This document shows, in pieces, positions 17,548-25,762 of a DNA stretch of 32,990 nucleotides. The position numbers and the translations under genes are program-made. Source of the DNA: an uncultured Bacteroidota bacterium (GTDB lineage: Bacteria > Bacteroidota > Bacteroidia > AKYH767-A > OLB10); the NCBI GenBank assembly GCA_903847585.1, contig CAINEC010000054.1, forward strand, positions 1 through 32,990, written 5' to 3'. The notes under the pieces are model-generated. The model was not told the origin of the DNA. It ran no database searches and was given only the letters and a program-made list of their open reading frames with translations. The stretch's first letter is position 1. Each line of letters starts with the position of its first letter.

Positions 17548-20500
17548 ATGAATCGACTTATTATATTCAGATATGCAGTTTTTTTATTAATTCTGTTTCC
17601 CATTTTTTCTCAAGCCCAAAACCTTCAAAACAACCAATGGCGCTTTGGAACTACCGGGGCTGTTGATTTTAATACGGTGCCACCAAGCTTTGTTCCAGGT
17701 TGTCCTATTTCAACGTCCGAAGGCAGTGCATCTGTTGCTGATAGATTAACTGGGGCACTGCTGTTTTATACAAACGGAGTTACTGTTTGGAATGCTAACA
17801 ACCAGGTAATGCCTAATGGAACGGGTTTGTTAGGCGGTGCGGCAGCAACATTGTCATCTACAACTGCCGCGGTTATTGTTCCAAAACCAGGTAGTAATAG
17901 TTTGTTTTATATTGTAACAATAGATCAACAATTTAATGGTAACGGTGTCAGATATAGTGTTGTTGATATGACCTTGAATGGCGGATTGGGTGATATTGTT
18001 ACTGGTCAAAAAAATATTTTTCTGTTTCAAACTAATTCTGAAAAGTTGGAAGTTGTTCCTGCTTCGGATGGAATAAGTTATTGGTTAATCACACACAATA
18101 ATCCTGGTAATTCATTTTATTCATTTAAAATTGACAATACTGGCATTCAAACCAACCCTGTAGTTAGCCAAATAGGAGGAGTCCAAGGCAATGGTGCAGG
18201 CCACATGAAAATAAATAAGCAATTCAACAAAATTGCTATGGGCTTATTAAATGTAGGAGCAGGCGCTACTACCCAAATTGAACTATTTGACTTTAATAAT
18301 ACTTTAGGAATTATTTCAAATGCTATGATTTGGAATTATAATTTCCCGGTTGCACTAATCTACGGAGTTGAGTTTTCACCAAATGGAGAAGTTTTATATG
18401 TGAGCGACCTTCAAAATTTAGTGCAATATGATATAACACAACCTACATCATTAGCCATAGAAAACTCTGCATACCTGGTTTCAAATTCTAATAACACGAG
18501 TTTGCAGTTAGGAATAGATGAAAAAATATATGTCAATGCTGGAAGCTTAAATGCTATTAATTGCCCCAATAAATTAGGCGCTGCTTGCGGTTATCAAACA
18601 AATGTTATAGCTAATCAAACAGGTGGTGGAGGCTATGGTTTACCCAAATGGGTTTATTATGCAGATGATGCGCCACTATCAACCTACCAAACAATAATTT
18701 TCAATGAAAATTGTTTTGGAGCTATTACTCAGTTTTTTATTGCAGACACCAACGGTATTTCAAGTATTACCTGGAACTTTGGAGACCCAAATTCAGGAGC
18801 AAACAATACTTCGACGAGCTTTAATACCACTCATACTTTTTCACAAATTGGCTATTATAATGTTCAGGCAATAATCGGTAATGCCTGTGGATTTGATACT
18901 TTATTTTTAGATTCTTTGCCAATTGTCAATCCTTGCACTCCATTGGTTAGCCAATGTGATGTTTATCAGTACACCGGTGCTGTGCAACAATGGACAGTGC
19001 CGACTGGAGTAGATACCTTACGAATAAAAATGTGGGGTGCTGCTGGTGGAGGTGGAGCTGATCCCATTAACAATGCTGGTGGTGGTGGCGGTTTTACTGA
19101 ACTTGTTGTTCCTGTTATTCCAGGACAAGTAATAGATATAACAGTTGGTGGTGGAGGTAAAAGAGCAGTCGGAGGTGTTGGAGGAGTTGGAGGTTGGCCT
19201 AGCGGAGGAAATGGAGGCTCTGGAAACAGACCTGATGGTGGCGGTGCAGGTGGTGGTGGTCGTTCGGAAGTTGCGATAGCAGGAATCACTTACGGAATTG
19301 CTGGCGGCGGCGGTGGAGGTGCTTACAATCGTTCTGGTGGTGGTGGTGGCGGAGCAGTTGCAGAATTTACTTCAGCAAATAATACTTTTAACTTGAATGG
19401 ATTTGGTGGTACACAGATAAGTGGTGGCGCACCGTCTTCAAATACGCTTTGTCCGCACCCTGTAAATGGAACTGCGGGTAGTTCTTTGCAAGGAGGAACA
19501 GGTGCAACGGACTTAGGGGGAGGTATCAATGATCGTACAGCTGGTGGTGGCGGTGGTGATGGTTACTATGGAGGCGGCGGAGGTGGAAGTCATGATGGAT
19601 GTTTTGGAGTAGGAAGTACTGGTGGTGGCGGTAGCGGTTATGTTTGTACAAGCTGTGTTGGTGTAACAGGCACTATGATAACTGCAGGTTTTTTCGGTGC
19701 AGCAGCAAATGCTTCTGATCCTGTACTAGCCAGCTACCCAGGAATAGCAACAGGAGTTGACAACCAAAATGGTGGCGACGGTTTAGTATATATCTGTTAC
19801 GGTAATTGTACGAGCACTTCATCTACAATAAGTGTTACAAGTTGTGGAAGCTATACAACCCCAAGCGGAAATGTTTTAACCACTGGAGGATTCTATATAT
19901 ATACAGACATTATTCCTAATGCTAGTGGTTGCGATAGTATTATTACAATTAATTTGACAATTAATCCAGTATTTAATGTTCCACCACAAATTATAAGTTC
20001 ATGTAACACATATGCATCACCGTGGGGAACAGTGTACACACAGAGTGGAACTTATAGTAATACCTACACAACAACAAATGGATGTGATAGTATCGTTACA
20101 ATAAATTTGACCATCAACAACCCTGTAACAACAGCACCACAAACAGTAAGTACATGTAATAGTTATACAGCAGCGTGGGGTACGGTGTACACACAAAGCG
20201 GAACTTATAGTAATACCTACACAACAACAAATGGATGTGATAGTATCGTTACAATAAATTTGATCATCAACAACCCTGTAACAACAGCACCACAAACAGT
20301 AAATACATGTAATAGTTATACAGCAGCATGGGGCACGGTGTACACGCAAAGTGGAACATATAGTAATAACTATACAGCATCAAATGGATGTGATAGTATC
20401 GTTACAATAAATCTCACCATCAACAATAGTGTAACAACAGCACCACAAACGCTAAGCGAATGTAATAGTTATACCTCAGCATGGGGAACAGTATATACGC

Positions 20501-21624
20501 AAAGTGGAACATATAGTAATAACTATACAGCAGCAAATGGATGTGATAGTATCGTTACAATAAATTTAACCATCAACAATAGTATAACAACAGCACCACA
20601 ATCAGTAAGTTCATGTAACACATATGCATCGCCGTGGGGAACTGTGTATACACAAAGTGGAACGTATAGTAATACTTATACAACAGTTAATGGTTGTGAT
20701 AGTGTCATCACAATTAATCTTACCATCAACAATAGTATAACAACAGCGTCACAAATAGTGAGCGCGTGTAATACTTATACCTCAGCATGGGGCACCATTT
20801 ACACACAAAGTGGTTCGTACAATAATAGTTATACAACCATATATGGCTGTGATAGTGTTGTTACAATAAACCTAACAATAAATAATAATCCAGTTGCTAC
20901 TACAACAGCAACACCTGACACTTGTGGAAAGGATTTAGGAACAGCAACAGCGGTTGTAAACGGAAGTAACGGTCCTTATAGTTATAGCTGGTCGAATGGT
21001 GCCAACACGAATGCGATTACAAATCTTTCAAGTGGGAATTATTCCGTTATCATCACAGATAATAATGGTTGTACTACTACTAATCAGATAACCATAACAG
21101 CCATTCCTGCTCCTACTTTAACAATTCCTTTTTCGCCACAAACAATTAATCAAGGAGAAAGCGTTTCACTATCTGTTAGTGGAGCAGCAACCTATAGTTG
21201 GTCGCCAGCAACAGGACTTAGTTGTACTACTTGTACAAATCCTATTGCATCTCCAGTAAGTAGCGCAACATACACCGTAACAGGTACAGATTTGAATGGT
21301 TGTACCGCAACAGCTAGTATAACTATTTTAATTGATTATAATTGTACAGAAATATTTGTACCAACTATTTTCTCTCCTAACGGTAACGGACCTGAGAAAA
21401 ATGAAAGCGTTTGTGTTTATAGTAATTGTATTCAAGAAATGGAGTTTGCTGTCTATAACAGATGGGGACAACAAATCTTTATTACTAACAATCCACAACA
21501 GTGTTGGGATGGTACGTTTGCCGGTAAAGAATTAGCTACTGGTGTATACACCTACCGTTTATATGTAAAACAACTTGATGGTATCATTGTAAGCAAATCA
21601 GGAAATATCACACTTGTAAAATAA
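17548..21624 (+). CDS. Large surface protein with PKD, Gly-rich, tandem-repeat and T9SS type B (CHU_C) domains
   Basis: A 1,358-aa exported protein with signal peptide MNRLIIFRYAVFLLILF...SQAQ (1-24). Residues about 30-370 look like a beta-propeller-type region. A PKD-like domain lies at about 400-460 (ITWNFGDPNSG). A glycine-rich block runs from about 495 to 750, with many GGGGG runs. Seven repeats of about 51 residues follow (about 765-1124; motif CNxYTxxWGTVYTQSGTYxN ... NGCDSIVTINLTINN). Then come an SprB-type repeat (YSYSWSNGANTNAITNL), an Ig-like domain and the C-terminal gliding-motility-associated CHU_C domain (FVPTIFSPNGNGPE ... WDGTFAGKELATGVYTYRL), which is the T9SS type B sorting signal. 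The SprF/PorP gene starts 4 nt later, the usual SprB-SprF pairing for such adhesins. A role in adhesion or surface motility is inferred. Confidence 0.85.
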   Translation: MNRLIIFRYAVFLLILFPIFSQAQNLQNNQWRFGTTGAVDFNTVPPSFVPGCPISTSEGSASVADRLTGALLFYTNGVTVWNANNQVMPNGTGLLGGAAATLSSTTAAVIVPKPGSNSLFYIVTIDQQFNGNGVRYSVVDMTLNGGLGDIVTGQKNIFLFQTNSEKLEVVPASDGISYWLITHNNPGNSFYSFKIDNTGIQTNPVVSQIGGVQGNGAGHMKINKQFNKIAMGLLNVGAGATTQIELFDFNNTLGIISNAMIWNYNFPVALIYGVEFSPNGEVLYVSDLQNLVQYDITQPTSLAIENSAYLVSNSNNTSLQLGIDEKIYVNAGSLNAINCPNKLGAACGYQTNVIANQTGGGGYGLPKWVYYADDAPLSTYQTIIFNENCFGAITQFFIADTNGISSITWNFGDPNSGANNTSTSFNTTHTFSQIGYYNVQAIIGNACGFDTLFLDSLPIVNPCTPLVSQCDVYQYTGAVQQWTVPTGVDTLRIKMWGAAGGGGADPINNAGGGGGFTELVVPVIPGQVIDITVGGGGKRAVGGVGGVGGWPSGGNGGSGNRPDGGGAGGGGRSEVAIAGITYGIAGGGGGGAYNRSGGGGGGAVAEFTSANNTFNLNGFGGTQISGGAPSSNTLCPHPVNGTAGSSLQGGTGATDLGGGINDRTAGGGGGDGYYGGGGGGSHDGCFGVGSTGGGGSGYVCTSCVGVTGTMITAGFFGAAANASDPVLASYPGIATGVDNQNGGDGLVYICYGNCTSTSSTISVTSCGSYTTPSGNVLTTGGFYIYTDIIPNASGCDSIITINLTINPVFNVPPQIISSCNTYASPWGTVYTQSGTYSNTYTTTNGCDSIVTINLTINNPVTTAPQTVSTCNSYTAAWGTVYTQSGTYSNTYTTTNGCDSIVTINLIINNPVTTAPQTVNTCNSYTAAWGTVYTQSGTYSNNYTASNGCDSIVTINLTINNSVTTAPQTLSECNSYTSAWGTVYTQSGTYSNNYTAANGCDSIVTINLTINNSITTAPQSVSSCNTYASPWGTVYTQSGTYSNTYTTVNGCDSVITINLTINNSITTASQIVSACNTYTSAWGTIYTQSGSYNNSYTTIYGCDSVVTINLTINNNPVATTTATPDTCGKDLGTATAVVNGSNGPYSYSWSNGANTNAITNLSSGNYSVIITDNNGCTTTNQITITAIPAPTLTIPFSPQTINQGESVSLSVSGAATYSWSPATGLSCTTCTNPIASPVSSATYTVTGTDLNGCTATASITILIDYNCTEIFVPTIFSPNGNGPEKNESVCVYSNCIQEMEFAVYNRWGQQIFITNNPQQCWDGTFAGKELATGVYTYRLYVKQLDGIIVSKSGNITLVK
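20002..20919 (+). repeat. Six in-register 153-bp tandem repeats
   Basis: The codon for the first Cys of each protein repeat recurs at 20002, 20155, 20308, 20461, 20614 and 20767, an exact spacing of 153 bp (51 codons). A more diverged seventh copy starts at 19843, 159 bp before. Neighbouring units share long identical runs, so copy number can change by recombination while the reading frame is kept. Confidence 0.9.
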
Positions 21625-21628
21625 TAAT

Positions 21629-22660
21629 ATGAAAATACGTTCACTGCTCATCTGCTTTTTCTTGTTGCTTTCAATTATAAGCAATGCGCAGGATATACAT
21701 TTCTCATTTGCAGAACGCAATCCGCTTGTGTTAAATCCTGCATTAGCGGGGGCCAACTTCAAAAAAGAGGCTACCTTAAATTATCGTAATCAGTGGAGCA
21801 GCCTTGGAGACCCTATTACTACTACTTCACTCGGATTTTATTCTCGTTTAACAAAACAGCGTAGAAATATCGGTAATACATTAGCGCTAGGATTACAGTT
21901 TGTAAACGATAAATCAGGCAATCCTTCTATTTCAAGCAATAGTTTTTCGTTTATTCTAGCGGATCATATTCAGATAAGTAATGAAAGTAAGATAGGCGTT
22001 GCTCTTAGTGCAGGATATTCGCAACGTGCCATTCGTATAAATGATGGTCAATGGGCGACACAATATAACGGTACCGCCTATGACCCATCGTTAGGTAGTG
22101 GAGAGTCGTTAGAAAGTACCGAGTTTCGTTATCTTGATTTAGGAGCTGGTATTGTTTATACCTTTATAGAATCAGGGCGAACATTTTCTCAAAGCGAATC
22201 ACGAATAATAAACGTGGGCCTTTCGGCATATCATCTTAACAGACCGAATAATTCTTTTTATGATCTAAATACAGATCGTTTACCTGTTCGTGTAAGTGCG
22301 TTTGCATCTGCAGAACGTGGAATACCGGGAACAAATGGAGCGGTATTACCGGGAGTATATTATCATCAACAAGGATCAGCAAATCAATTATTAGTAGGAG
22401 CGCTTTATAAATTTAGAATCACCGACGATACAAAATATACAGGCTTTAATAAACCTCTTTCTGTTTCATTTGGTTTATTCGGCCGACTAAAAGATGCAGC
22501 TATATTTAAGTTAATGTTGGACTGGGATCAATACTCGTTTGGGTATTCTTTCGACTTTAATACCTCAGGATTGAATGAGTATAGCAGCGGTTTTGGAGCG
22601 AATGAAATTTTTCTTCGTTTCAGAATGTCAGAGGGTGGTCCGTCTAGATTTTCGAGGTAA
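21629..22660 (+). CDS. PorP/SprF family type IX secretion outer-membrane protein
   Basis: A 343-aa protein with signal peptide MKIRSLLICFFLLLSIISNAQ. The diagnostic start of the mature part, DIHFSFAERNPLVLNPALAG, is followed by YRNQWSSLG. The rest has the alternating pattern of an outer-membrane beta-barrel. PorP/SprF proteins are needed to secrete or hold particular type B cargo such as SprB. Here the gene starts 4 nt after a CHU_C-domain adhesin, so it is most likely its dedicated partner. The mazF gene lies tail-to-tail 14 nt away. Confidence 0.92.
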   Translation: MKIRSLLICFFLLLSIISNAQDIHFSFAERNPLVLNPALAGANFKKEATLNYRNQWSSLGDPITTTSLGFYSRLTKQRRNIGNTLALGLQFVNDKSGNPSISSNSFSFILADHIQISNESKIGVALSAGYSQRAIRINDGQWATQYNGTAYDPSLGSGESLESTEFRYLDLGAGIVYTFIESGRTFSQSESRIINVGLSAYHLNRPNNSFYDLNTDRLPVRVSAFASAERGIPGTNGAVLPGVYYHQQGSANQLLVGALYKFRITDDTKYTGFNKPLSVSFGLFGRLKDAAIFKLMLDWDQYSFGYSFDFNTSGLNEYSSGFGANEIFLRFRMSEGGPSRFSR

Positions 22661-22674
22661 AAAATGTTGTGATT

Positions 22675-23010
22675 TTATAAATCTAAAACAACGCGAATGT
22701 TGTTTTTAAGTGTTACTATTTGCTCTTTTGTGAGCGTACTAAGTTTCTTAATTAATCGCTTGTTGTCAATAGCCCTAATTTGATCAACAAGAATGTCAGA
22801 TGCAGCATCAAGTTGATTTGTTTTTAAATGGACGCGCAGCAGTTCTATTTCTGGTTTGACTTGAGAGGTAATTGGACAAATTAATGTGGATGGGTGAAAA
22901 TCATTAAGCAAGTTTGTTTGAATAATTACAACAGGACGTTTTTTACCAGGCTCGGTTCCTCGTGTTGGGTTAAGGTCTGCAAGCCAAATATCATATTGTT
23001 TAATTTTCAT
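22675..23010 (-). CDS. Type II toxin, PemK/MazF family endoribonuclease
   Basis: A 111-aa protein with the MazF core. The N-terminal strand is YDIWLADLNPTRGTEPGKKRPVVIIQ (Asp-Leu-Asn-Pro and Gly-x-Glu-x-Gly-Lys-x-Arg-Pro motifs). SHORT segments ICPITSQ and LVDQIRAIDNKRL follow, as in sequence-specific mRNA interferases. Its start overlaps the end of the antitoxin gene by 11 bp, the usual antitoxin-first arrangement. The pair would act in stress response or in stabilising this locus. The cleavage sequence cannot be predicted from the protein. Confidence 0.92.
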   Translation of the reverse strand: MKIKQYDIWLADLNPTRGTEPGKKRPVVIIQTNLLNDFHPSTLICPITSQVKPEIELLRVHLKTNQLDAASDILVDQIRAIDNKRLIKKLSTLTKEQIVTLKNNIRVVLDL

Positions 23011-23230
23011 CTACTAGTTTTTCAAATTCACTTAATATATCCATCGAATCCTTTCTAGTAAGTTTAGATTCTCTAAGAAGTTGTTTTTTTAAAAGCTTCC
23101 TTTTGTTGTAAAGGTTGTAAATACTTACCGCTTCATTAATATATCGGTTTCGCGCAAGATTAAGTTTTGAAGTTATCTCTTCTGCCTCGTCAAAAATTTT
23201 ATCATCAAGTTTTAATGAAAGTGTTTTCAT
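23000..23230 (-). CDS. MazE-like ribbon-helix-helix antitoxin
   Basis: A 76-aa protein starting MKTLSLKLDDKIFDEAEEI, a ribbon-helix-helix type N-terminus (beta strand, helix, then the helix of RNRYINEAVSIYN). A charged, probably flexible C-terminal tail would wrap the toxin. ATG at 23230 is chosen because the RHH motif starts there and a promoter lies just upstream; extending to 23275 would read through that promoter. It overlaps the mazF-like toxin gene by 11 bp. It is expected to neutralise the toxin and repress the pair's own promoter. Confidence 0.85.
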   Translation of the reverse strand: MKTLSLKLDDKIFDEAEEITSKLNLARNRYINEAVSIYNLYNKRKLLKKQLLRESKLTRKDSMDILSEFEKLVDEN

Positions 23231-23244
23231 AGTCTGCTTTTTTA

Positions 23245-23271
23245 CAAAGGTACATACCAAAAGTATATACC
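23245..23271 (-). promoter_or_regulatory. Toxin-antitoxin promoter with overlapping inverted repeat
   Basis: On the minus strand TACCTTTG (23252-23245) is a perfect -7 box, 14 nt before the antitoxin ATG. Directly over and upstream of it lie two 9-bp arms, GGTACATAC (23249-23257) and GTATATACC (23263-23271), which are inverted at 8 of 9 positions with a 5-bp spacer. This is the expected place and shape for an autoregulatory RHH operator. Confidence 0.65.
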
Positions 23272-23319
23272 ACAAGAATAATGATAAATAATCTGTGGTG
23301 TAGCCTTCCGAAAGCCCTA

Positions 23320-24117
23320 CTACAACGCCTTCTTAATCTCATTCATCTCCGCCTCTACCTTCTCAATCTTTTTCAGAATCTTATCGCGCTCCCAATATTT
23401 ATCAGGAATCTCGCTGCTGAGGTAGTTGCAAAATTTCCAGACTTCTCTAATCTCGTTTACGGAAACATCATAAGCTTCGTAAAGTGGATTCAACGATTGT
23501 AGTGTTAGACTTTTTTTCTTCTTGATGTTGTTATTCGCAACTTTAAAAACAACACCATCATCTTCCGTCAGGAAAATATAAGCCTGTCCATCTTTAATGT
23601 CGTAGAAGTTTTCTACATACTCTCCAATCACCCAACTCTTATCGGGTATCGGTAACATCGAGTCGCCACTGATTTGAAACATTCTATACTTGCGCTCACC
23701 AAATAAAATCGGTAACTGAAAGGTAGGAAGCTTCTTGATGAAATCAGGATCAGCATACCCGCTCTTATAACCTGCTTTTGCTTTGATAGGAACTACTTCA
23801 ATATTTTCTTTATTGTTGCTGTCAACCGTAGTTGCCAATACGCGCAGCTTCGCACCCGTTACAAATACATCGTGCCCTCGTTCTAATTCCGAAAGTTGAA
23901 ATTCGGATACGCGCGACAAATCAATTTTCACCAGCGTGTCTAAACTCATCTTAAAAAATTTCGAAAAAGAAACCAGCGCTTCCAACGTAGGATTTTGTAC
24001 GCTACCATTCTCATAACTGTTAATTGTGGAACGACTAATACCTAGTTCGATTGCTACCATGTCCTGCGTAAGCTTGCGACGCTGACGAAGTATTTTAATG
24101 TTGGAGTTGAAGTACAT
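23320..24117 (-). CDS. XRE-family repressor with LexA-like S24 self-cleavage domain
   Basis: A 265-aa protein. An N-terminal helix-turn-helix (about 6-61; MVAIELGISRSTINSYENG) is followed by a linker and a peptidase S24 domain. The autocleavage bond is probably Ala115-Gly116 (IKAKAGYKSG), the nucleophile Ser153 (SGDSMLP) and the general base Lys192 (VVFKVANN); spacings of 38 and 39 residues are close to those of LexA. The C-terminus adds a charged helix. It is divergent from dinB, with 82 bp between them that carry one copy of the bipartite element also found before the dnaE operon. It is thus the likely DNA-damage-responsive repressor of the DinB-DnaE module. It is XRE-type rather than winged-helix LexA. 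Confidence 0.88.
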   Translation of the reverse strand: MYFNSNIKILRQRRKLTQDMVAIELGISRSTINSYENGSVQNPTLEALVSFSKFFKMSLDTLVKIDLSRVSEFQLSELERGHDVFVTGAKLRVLATTVDSNNKENIEVVPIKAKAGYKSGYADPDFIKKLPTFQLPILFGERKYRMFQISGDSMLPIPDKSWVIGEYVENFYDIKDGQAYIFLTEDDGVVFKVANNNIKKKKSLTLQSLNPLYEAYDVSVNEIREVWKFCNYLSSEIPDKYWERDKILKKIEKVEAEMNEIKKAL

Positions 24118-24130
24118 ATTAAAATTTGGT

Positions 24131-24166
24131 TATATTACAGCCTTTCAAATAGATTGTATTACCGCC
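24131..24166. promoter_or_regulatory. Bipartite element A between the S24 repressor gene and dinB
   Basis: TATATTACAGCC (24131-24142) and GATTGTATTACCGCC (24152-24166) start 21 bp apart. The same two blocks, with the same 21-bp offset, occur at 25428-25463 upstream of the dnaE operon (10 of 12 and 12 of 15 positions identical). Nothing else in the window shows this arrangement. It is the likely operator of the S24 repressor. Confidence 0.65.
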
Positions 24167-24199
24167 AAAACTAAAAACAATTTTTTAAAGAAACAAATC

Positions 24200-25378
24200 A
24201 TGCAAAAAGACAGAACAATTGTACATATGGATCTGGACAGTTTTTTTGTTTCTGTTTCACGACTGGAAAATTCCGCTTTACACAACAAGCCCGTTATTGT
24301 GGGTGGCACTAGTGATCGAGGTGTGGTAGCCGCTTGTAGTTACGAGGCCCGCGCCTTTGGTGTGCATTCTGCCATGCCTATTAAACTCGCCCGCCGACTT
24401 TGTCCCGATGCCATTATTATTCGTGGCGACTATGACCGCTACTCGTATTATTCAGAAGTGGTCACCGATATTATTAAAGAAGACGTTCCTGTTTATGAGA
24501 AGTCGTCGATTGATGAGTTTTATATTGACATGACCGGTATGGATCGTTTCTTCGGATGTTATAATTATACTTCGGAGTTGCGTCAGCGTATCATGAAAGA
24601 AACAGGGCTTCCTATTTCCTTCGGATTATCAGAAAATAAAACCGTATCAAAAGTGGCTACCGGGGAGGCAAAGCCTAACGGACAAAAGAAGATTGATTTT
24701 GGAGATGAGAAAGTTTTTTTAGGTCCGCTTTCCATAAAGAAAATTCCGATGGTGGGTGATAAAACGTACACGCTCTTGCGCAGCATGGGTGTTGAACGCG
24801 TATTTACGTTACAAGAAATGCCGCCCGATCTTTTAACAAAAGTGTTAGGCGAAAACGGATTTGTCCTTTGGAAAAAAGCCAATGGCATTGACAATACTCC
24901 CGTAGAACCTTATAGCGAACGCAAGTCGATTTCAACAGAAGAAACGTTTGAACAAGACACAGCCGATGTAGTATTTTTAAAATCCTTGCTGGTAAAGATG
25001 ACAGAGAAGCTGGCCTTTCAACTGCGTTCGGAGAATAAACTAACGGCATGCATTACCGTAAAGATACGCTACTCTAATTTTGATACACATACTACCCAAT
25101 CACGCATCTCGTATACCTCTTCCGACCATACGCTTATTGCAAAAGCAAAGGAGCTTTTTGATAAGTTGTATGAACGCCGGATGTTGATTCGATTAATTGG
25201 AATAAGGTTTAGTCATCTGGTAGGTGGCGGAAATCAAATCAACCTTTTTGAAGATTCCGAAGAGATCATTAATCTGTACCAGGCCATGGATCATTTGCGG
25301 AAAAAGTTTGGAAATACCGCCGTTTTGCGCGCCGTTGGACTAAAAGGCGATCAAAAAAAGAAATCAGACAATCAATAA
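24200..25378 (+). CDS. dinB: DNA polymerase IV (Y family)
   Basis: A 392-aa translesion polymerase. Catalytic carboxylates are visible in VHMDLDSFFVSV (Asp11, Asp13) and SSIDEFYIDMTG (the Asp-Glu pair, about residues 99-110). The helix-hairpin-helix region (IPMVGDKTYTLLRSMG) and little-finger domain follow. QINLF at residues 346-350 is a beta-clamp binding motif. ATG 24200 is chosen because conserved sequence starts there; an upstream in-frame TTG would add 34 unconserved residues. The divergent S24 repressor and downstream dnaE suggest a damage-inducible mutagenesis set, analogous to the LexA-ImuA-ImuB-DnaE2 module of other bacteria but with an intact DinB in place of the inactive ImuB. Confidence 0.95.
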   Translation: MQKDRTIVHMDLDSFFVSVSRLENSALHNKPVIVGGTSDRGVVAACSYEARAFGVHSAMPIKLARRLCPDAIIIRGDYDRYSYYSEVVTDIIKEDVPVYEKSSIDEFYIDMTGMDRFFGCYNYTSELRQRIMKETGLPISFGLSENKTVSKVATGEAKPNGQKKIDFGDEKVFLGPLSIKKIPMVGDKTYTLLRSMGVERVFTLQEMPPDLLTKVLGENGFVLWKKANGIDNTPVEPYSERKSISTEETFEQDTADVVFLKSLLVKMTEKLAFQLRSENKLTACITVKIRYSNFDTHTTQSRISYTSSDHTLIAKAKELFDKLYERRMLIRLIGIRFSHLVGGGNQINLFEDSEEIINLYQAMDHLRKKFGNTAVLRAVGLKGDQKKKSDNQ

Positions 25379-25427
25379 GTTACAAGTTTTTTCGGGTGGG
25401 AATTTGGTTTTCTGAAAACAGAAAGAC

Positions 25428-25463
25428 TATATTGCAACCATCATGTTTGATTGTATTACAATC
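25428..25463. promoter_or_regulatory. Bipartite element B upstream of the small membrane protein-dnaE operon
   Basis: TATATTGCAACC (25428-25439) and GATTGTATTACAATC (25449-25463) match element A with identical 21-bp offset. The second block is a perfect inverted repeat, GATTGTA and TACAATC around one central T. TTTG at 25446 and TAGAATTG at 25468-25475 form a plausible promoter (18-nt spacer, one mismatch at -7), so a protein bound here would cover the polymerase site. Confidence 0.65.
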
Positions 25464-25504
25464 TTTATAGAATTGTTGCCTCAAACTGAATTGGTTGATC
25501 GTCG

Positions 25505-25542
25505 CGTTGCCGTGTAGCTAAGGAAGGAGTTACACGGTAGCG
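25505..25542 (+). other. RNA hairpin in the dnaE operon leader, purine-rich loop
   Basis: CGTTGCCGTGTAGCT (25505-25519) pairs with AGTTACACGGTAGCG (25528-25542) over 15 consecutive base pairs (three are G-U), closing an 8-nt loop AAGGAAGG. No T run follows, so it is not a standard terminator. It lies between element B and the 46-aa gene and would be in the transcript if the promoter at about 25446-25475 is used. Confidence 0.6.
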
Positions 25543-25584
25543 GGATAAAAGTAGTAAAAGCAGAAACACTAAACACTTCATATC

Positions 25585-25725
25585 ATGGATTCATTAGACT
25601 TAATTCTGACAGCCTTGCGCTACACACCCGTTGCTTTAATGCTTGTTTCATTAGCAGGACTTCTTTACTTACAAATCAAGGAAGCCTATCTGCAAAAAAA
25701 CACGCGTTACCAACGTCGTTATTAA
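25585..25725 (+). CDS. 46-aa single-pass membrane protein in the dnaE operon
   Basis: ATG at 25585 opens a 46-codon frame. It has a short polar start (MDSLDLILTALRYTP), one hydrophobic helix of about 18 residues (VALMLVSLAGLLYLQI, residues about 16-31) and a basic tail ending RYQRRY. The positive tail suggests an N-out, C-in inner-membrane orientation. It sits between the shared bipartite element and dnaE, 37 nt before the dnaE ATG, so it is probably made together with the polymerase. I know no family for it. SOS-induced small membrane proteins elsewhere act as division inhibitors, but that is only an analogy. Confidence 0.6.
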   Translation: MDSLDLILTALRYTPVALMLVSLAGLLYLQIKEAYLQKNTRYQRRY

Positions 25726-25762
25726 TCAAAGGAGCTAATGTTTATTTCAATCGGCTATTCTT

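Noticed and set aside
18966-19529. Proline-rich open frames on the minus strand
   Set aside because: They are the reverse reading of the glycine-rich (GGT/GGC) part of the T9SS surface protein and have no start or ribosome-site context.
20017-20349. Cys-rich repeated open frame on the minus strand
   Set aside because: It is the antisense reading of the 153-bp tandem repeats; its repetition only mirrors the real gene.
20002-20919. Possible CRISPR-like array
   Set aside because: Units are 153 bp, contiguous, coding and without unique spacers, so this is a protein repeat.
25409-25424. Hairpin TTTCTG-AAAA-CAGAAA after dinB as a terminator
   Set aside because: The 6-bp AT-rich stem has no following T run; too weak to call.
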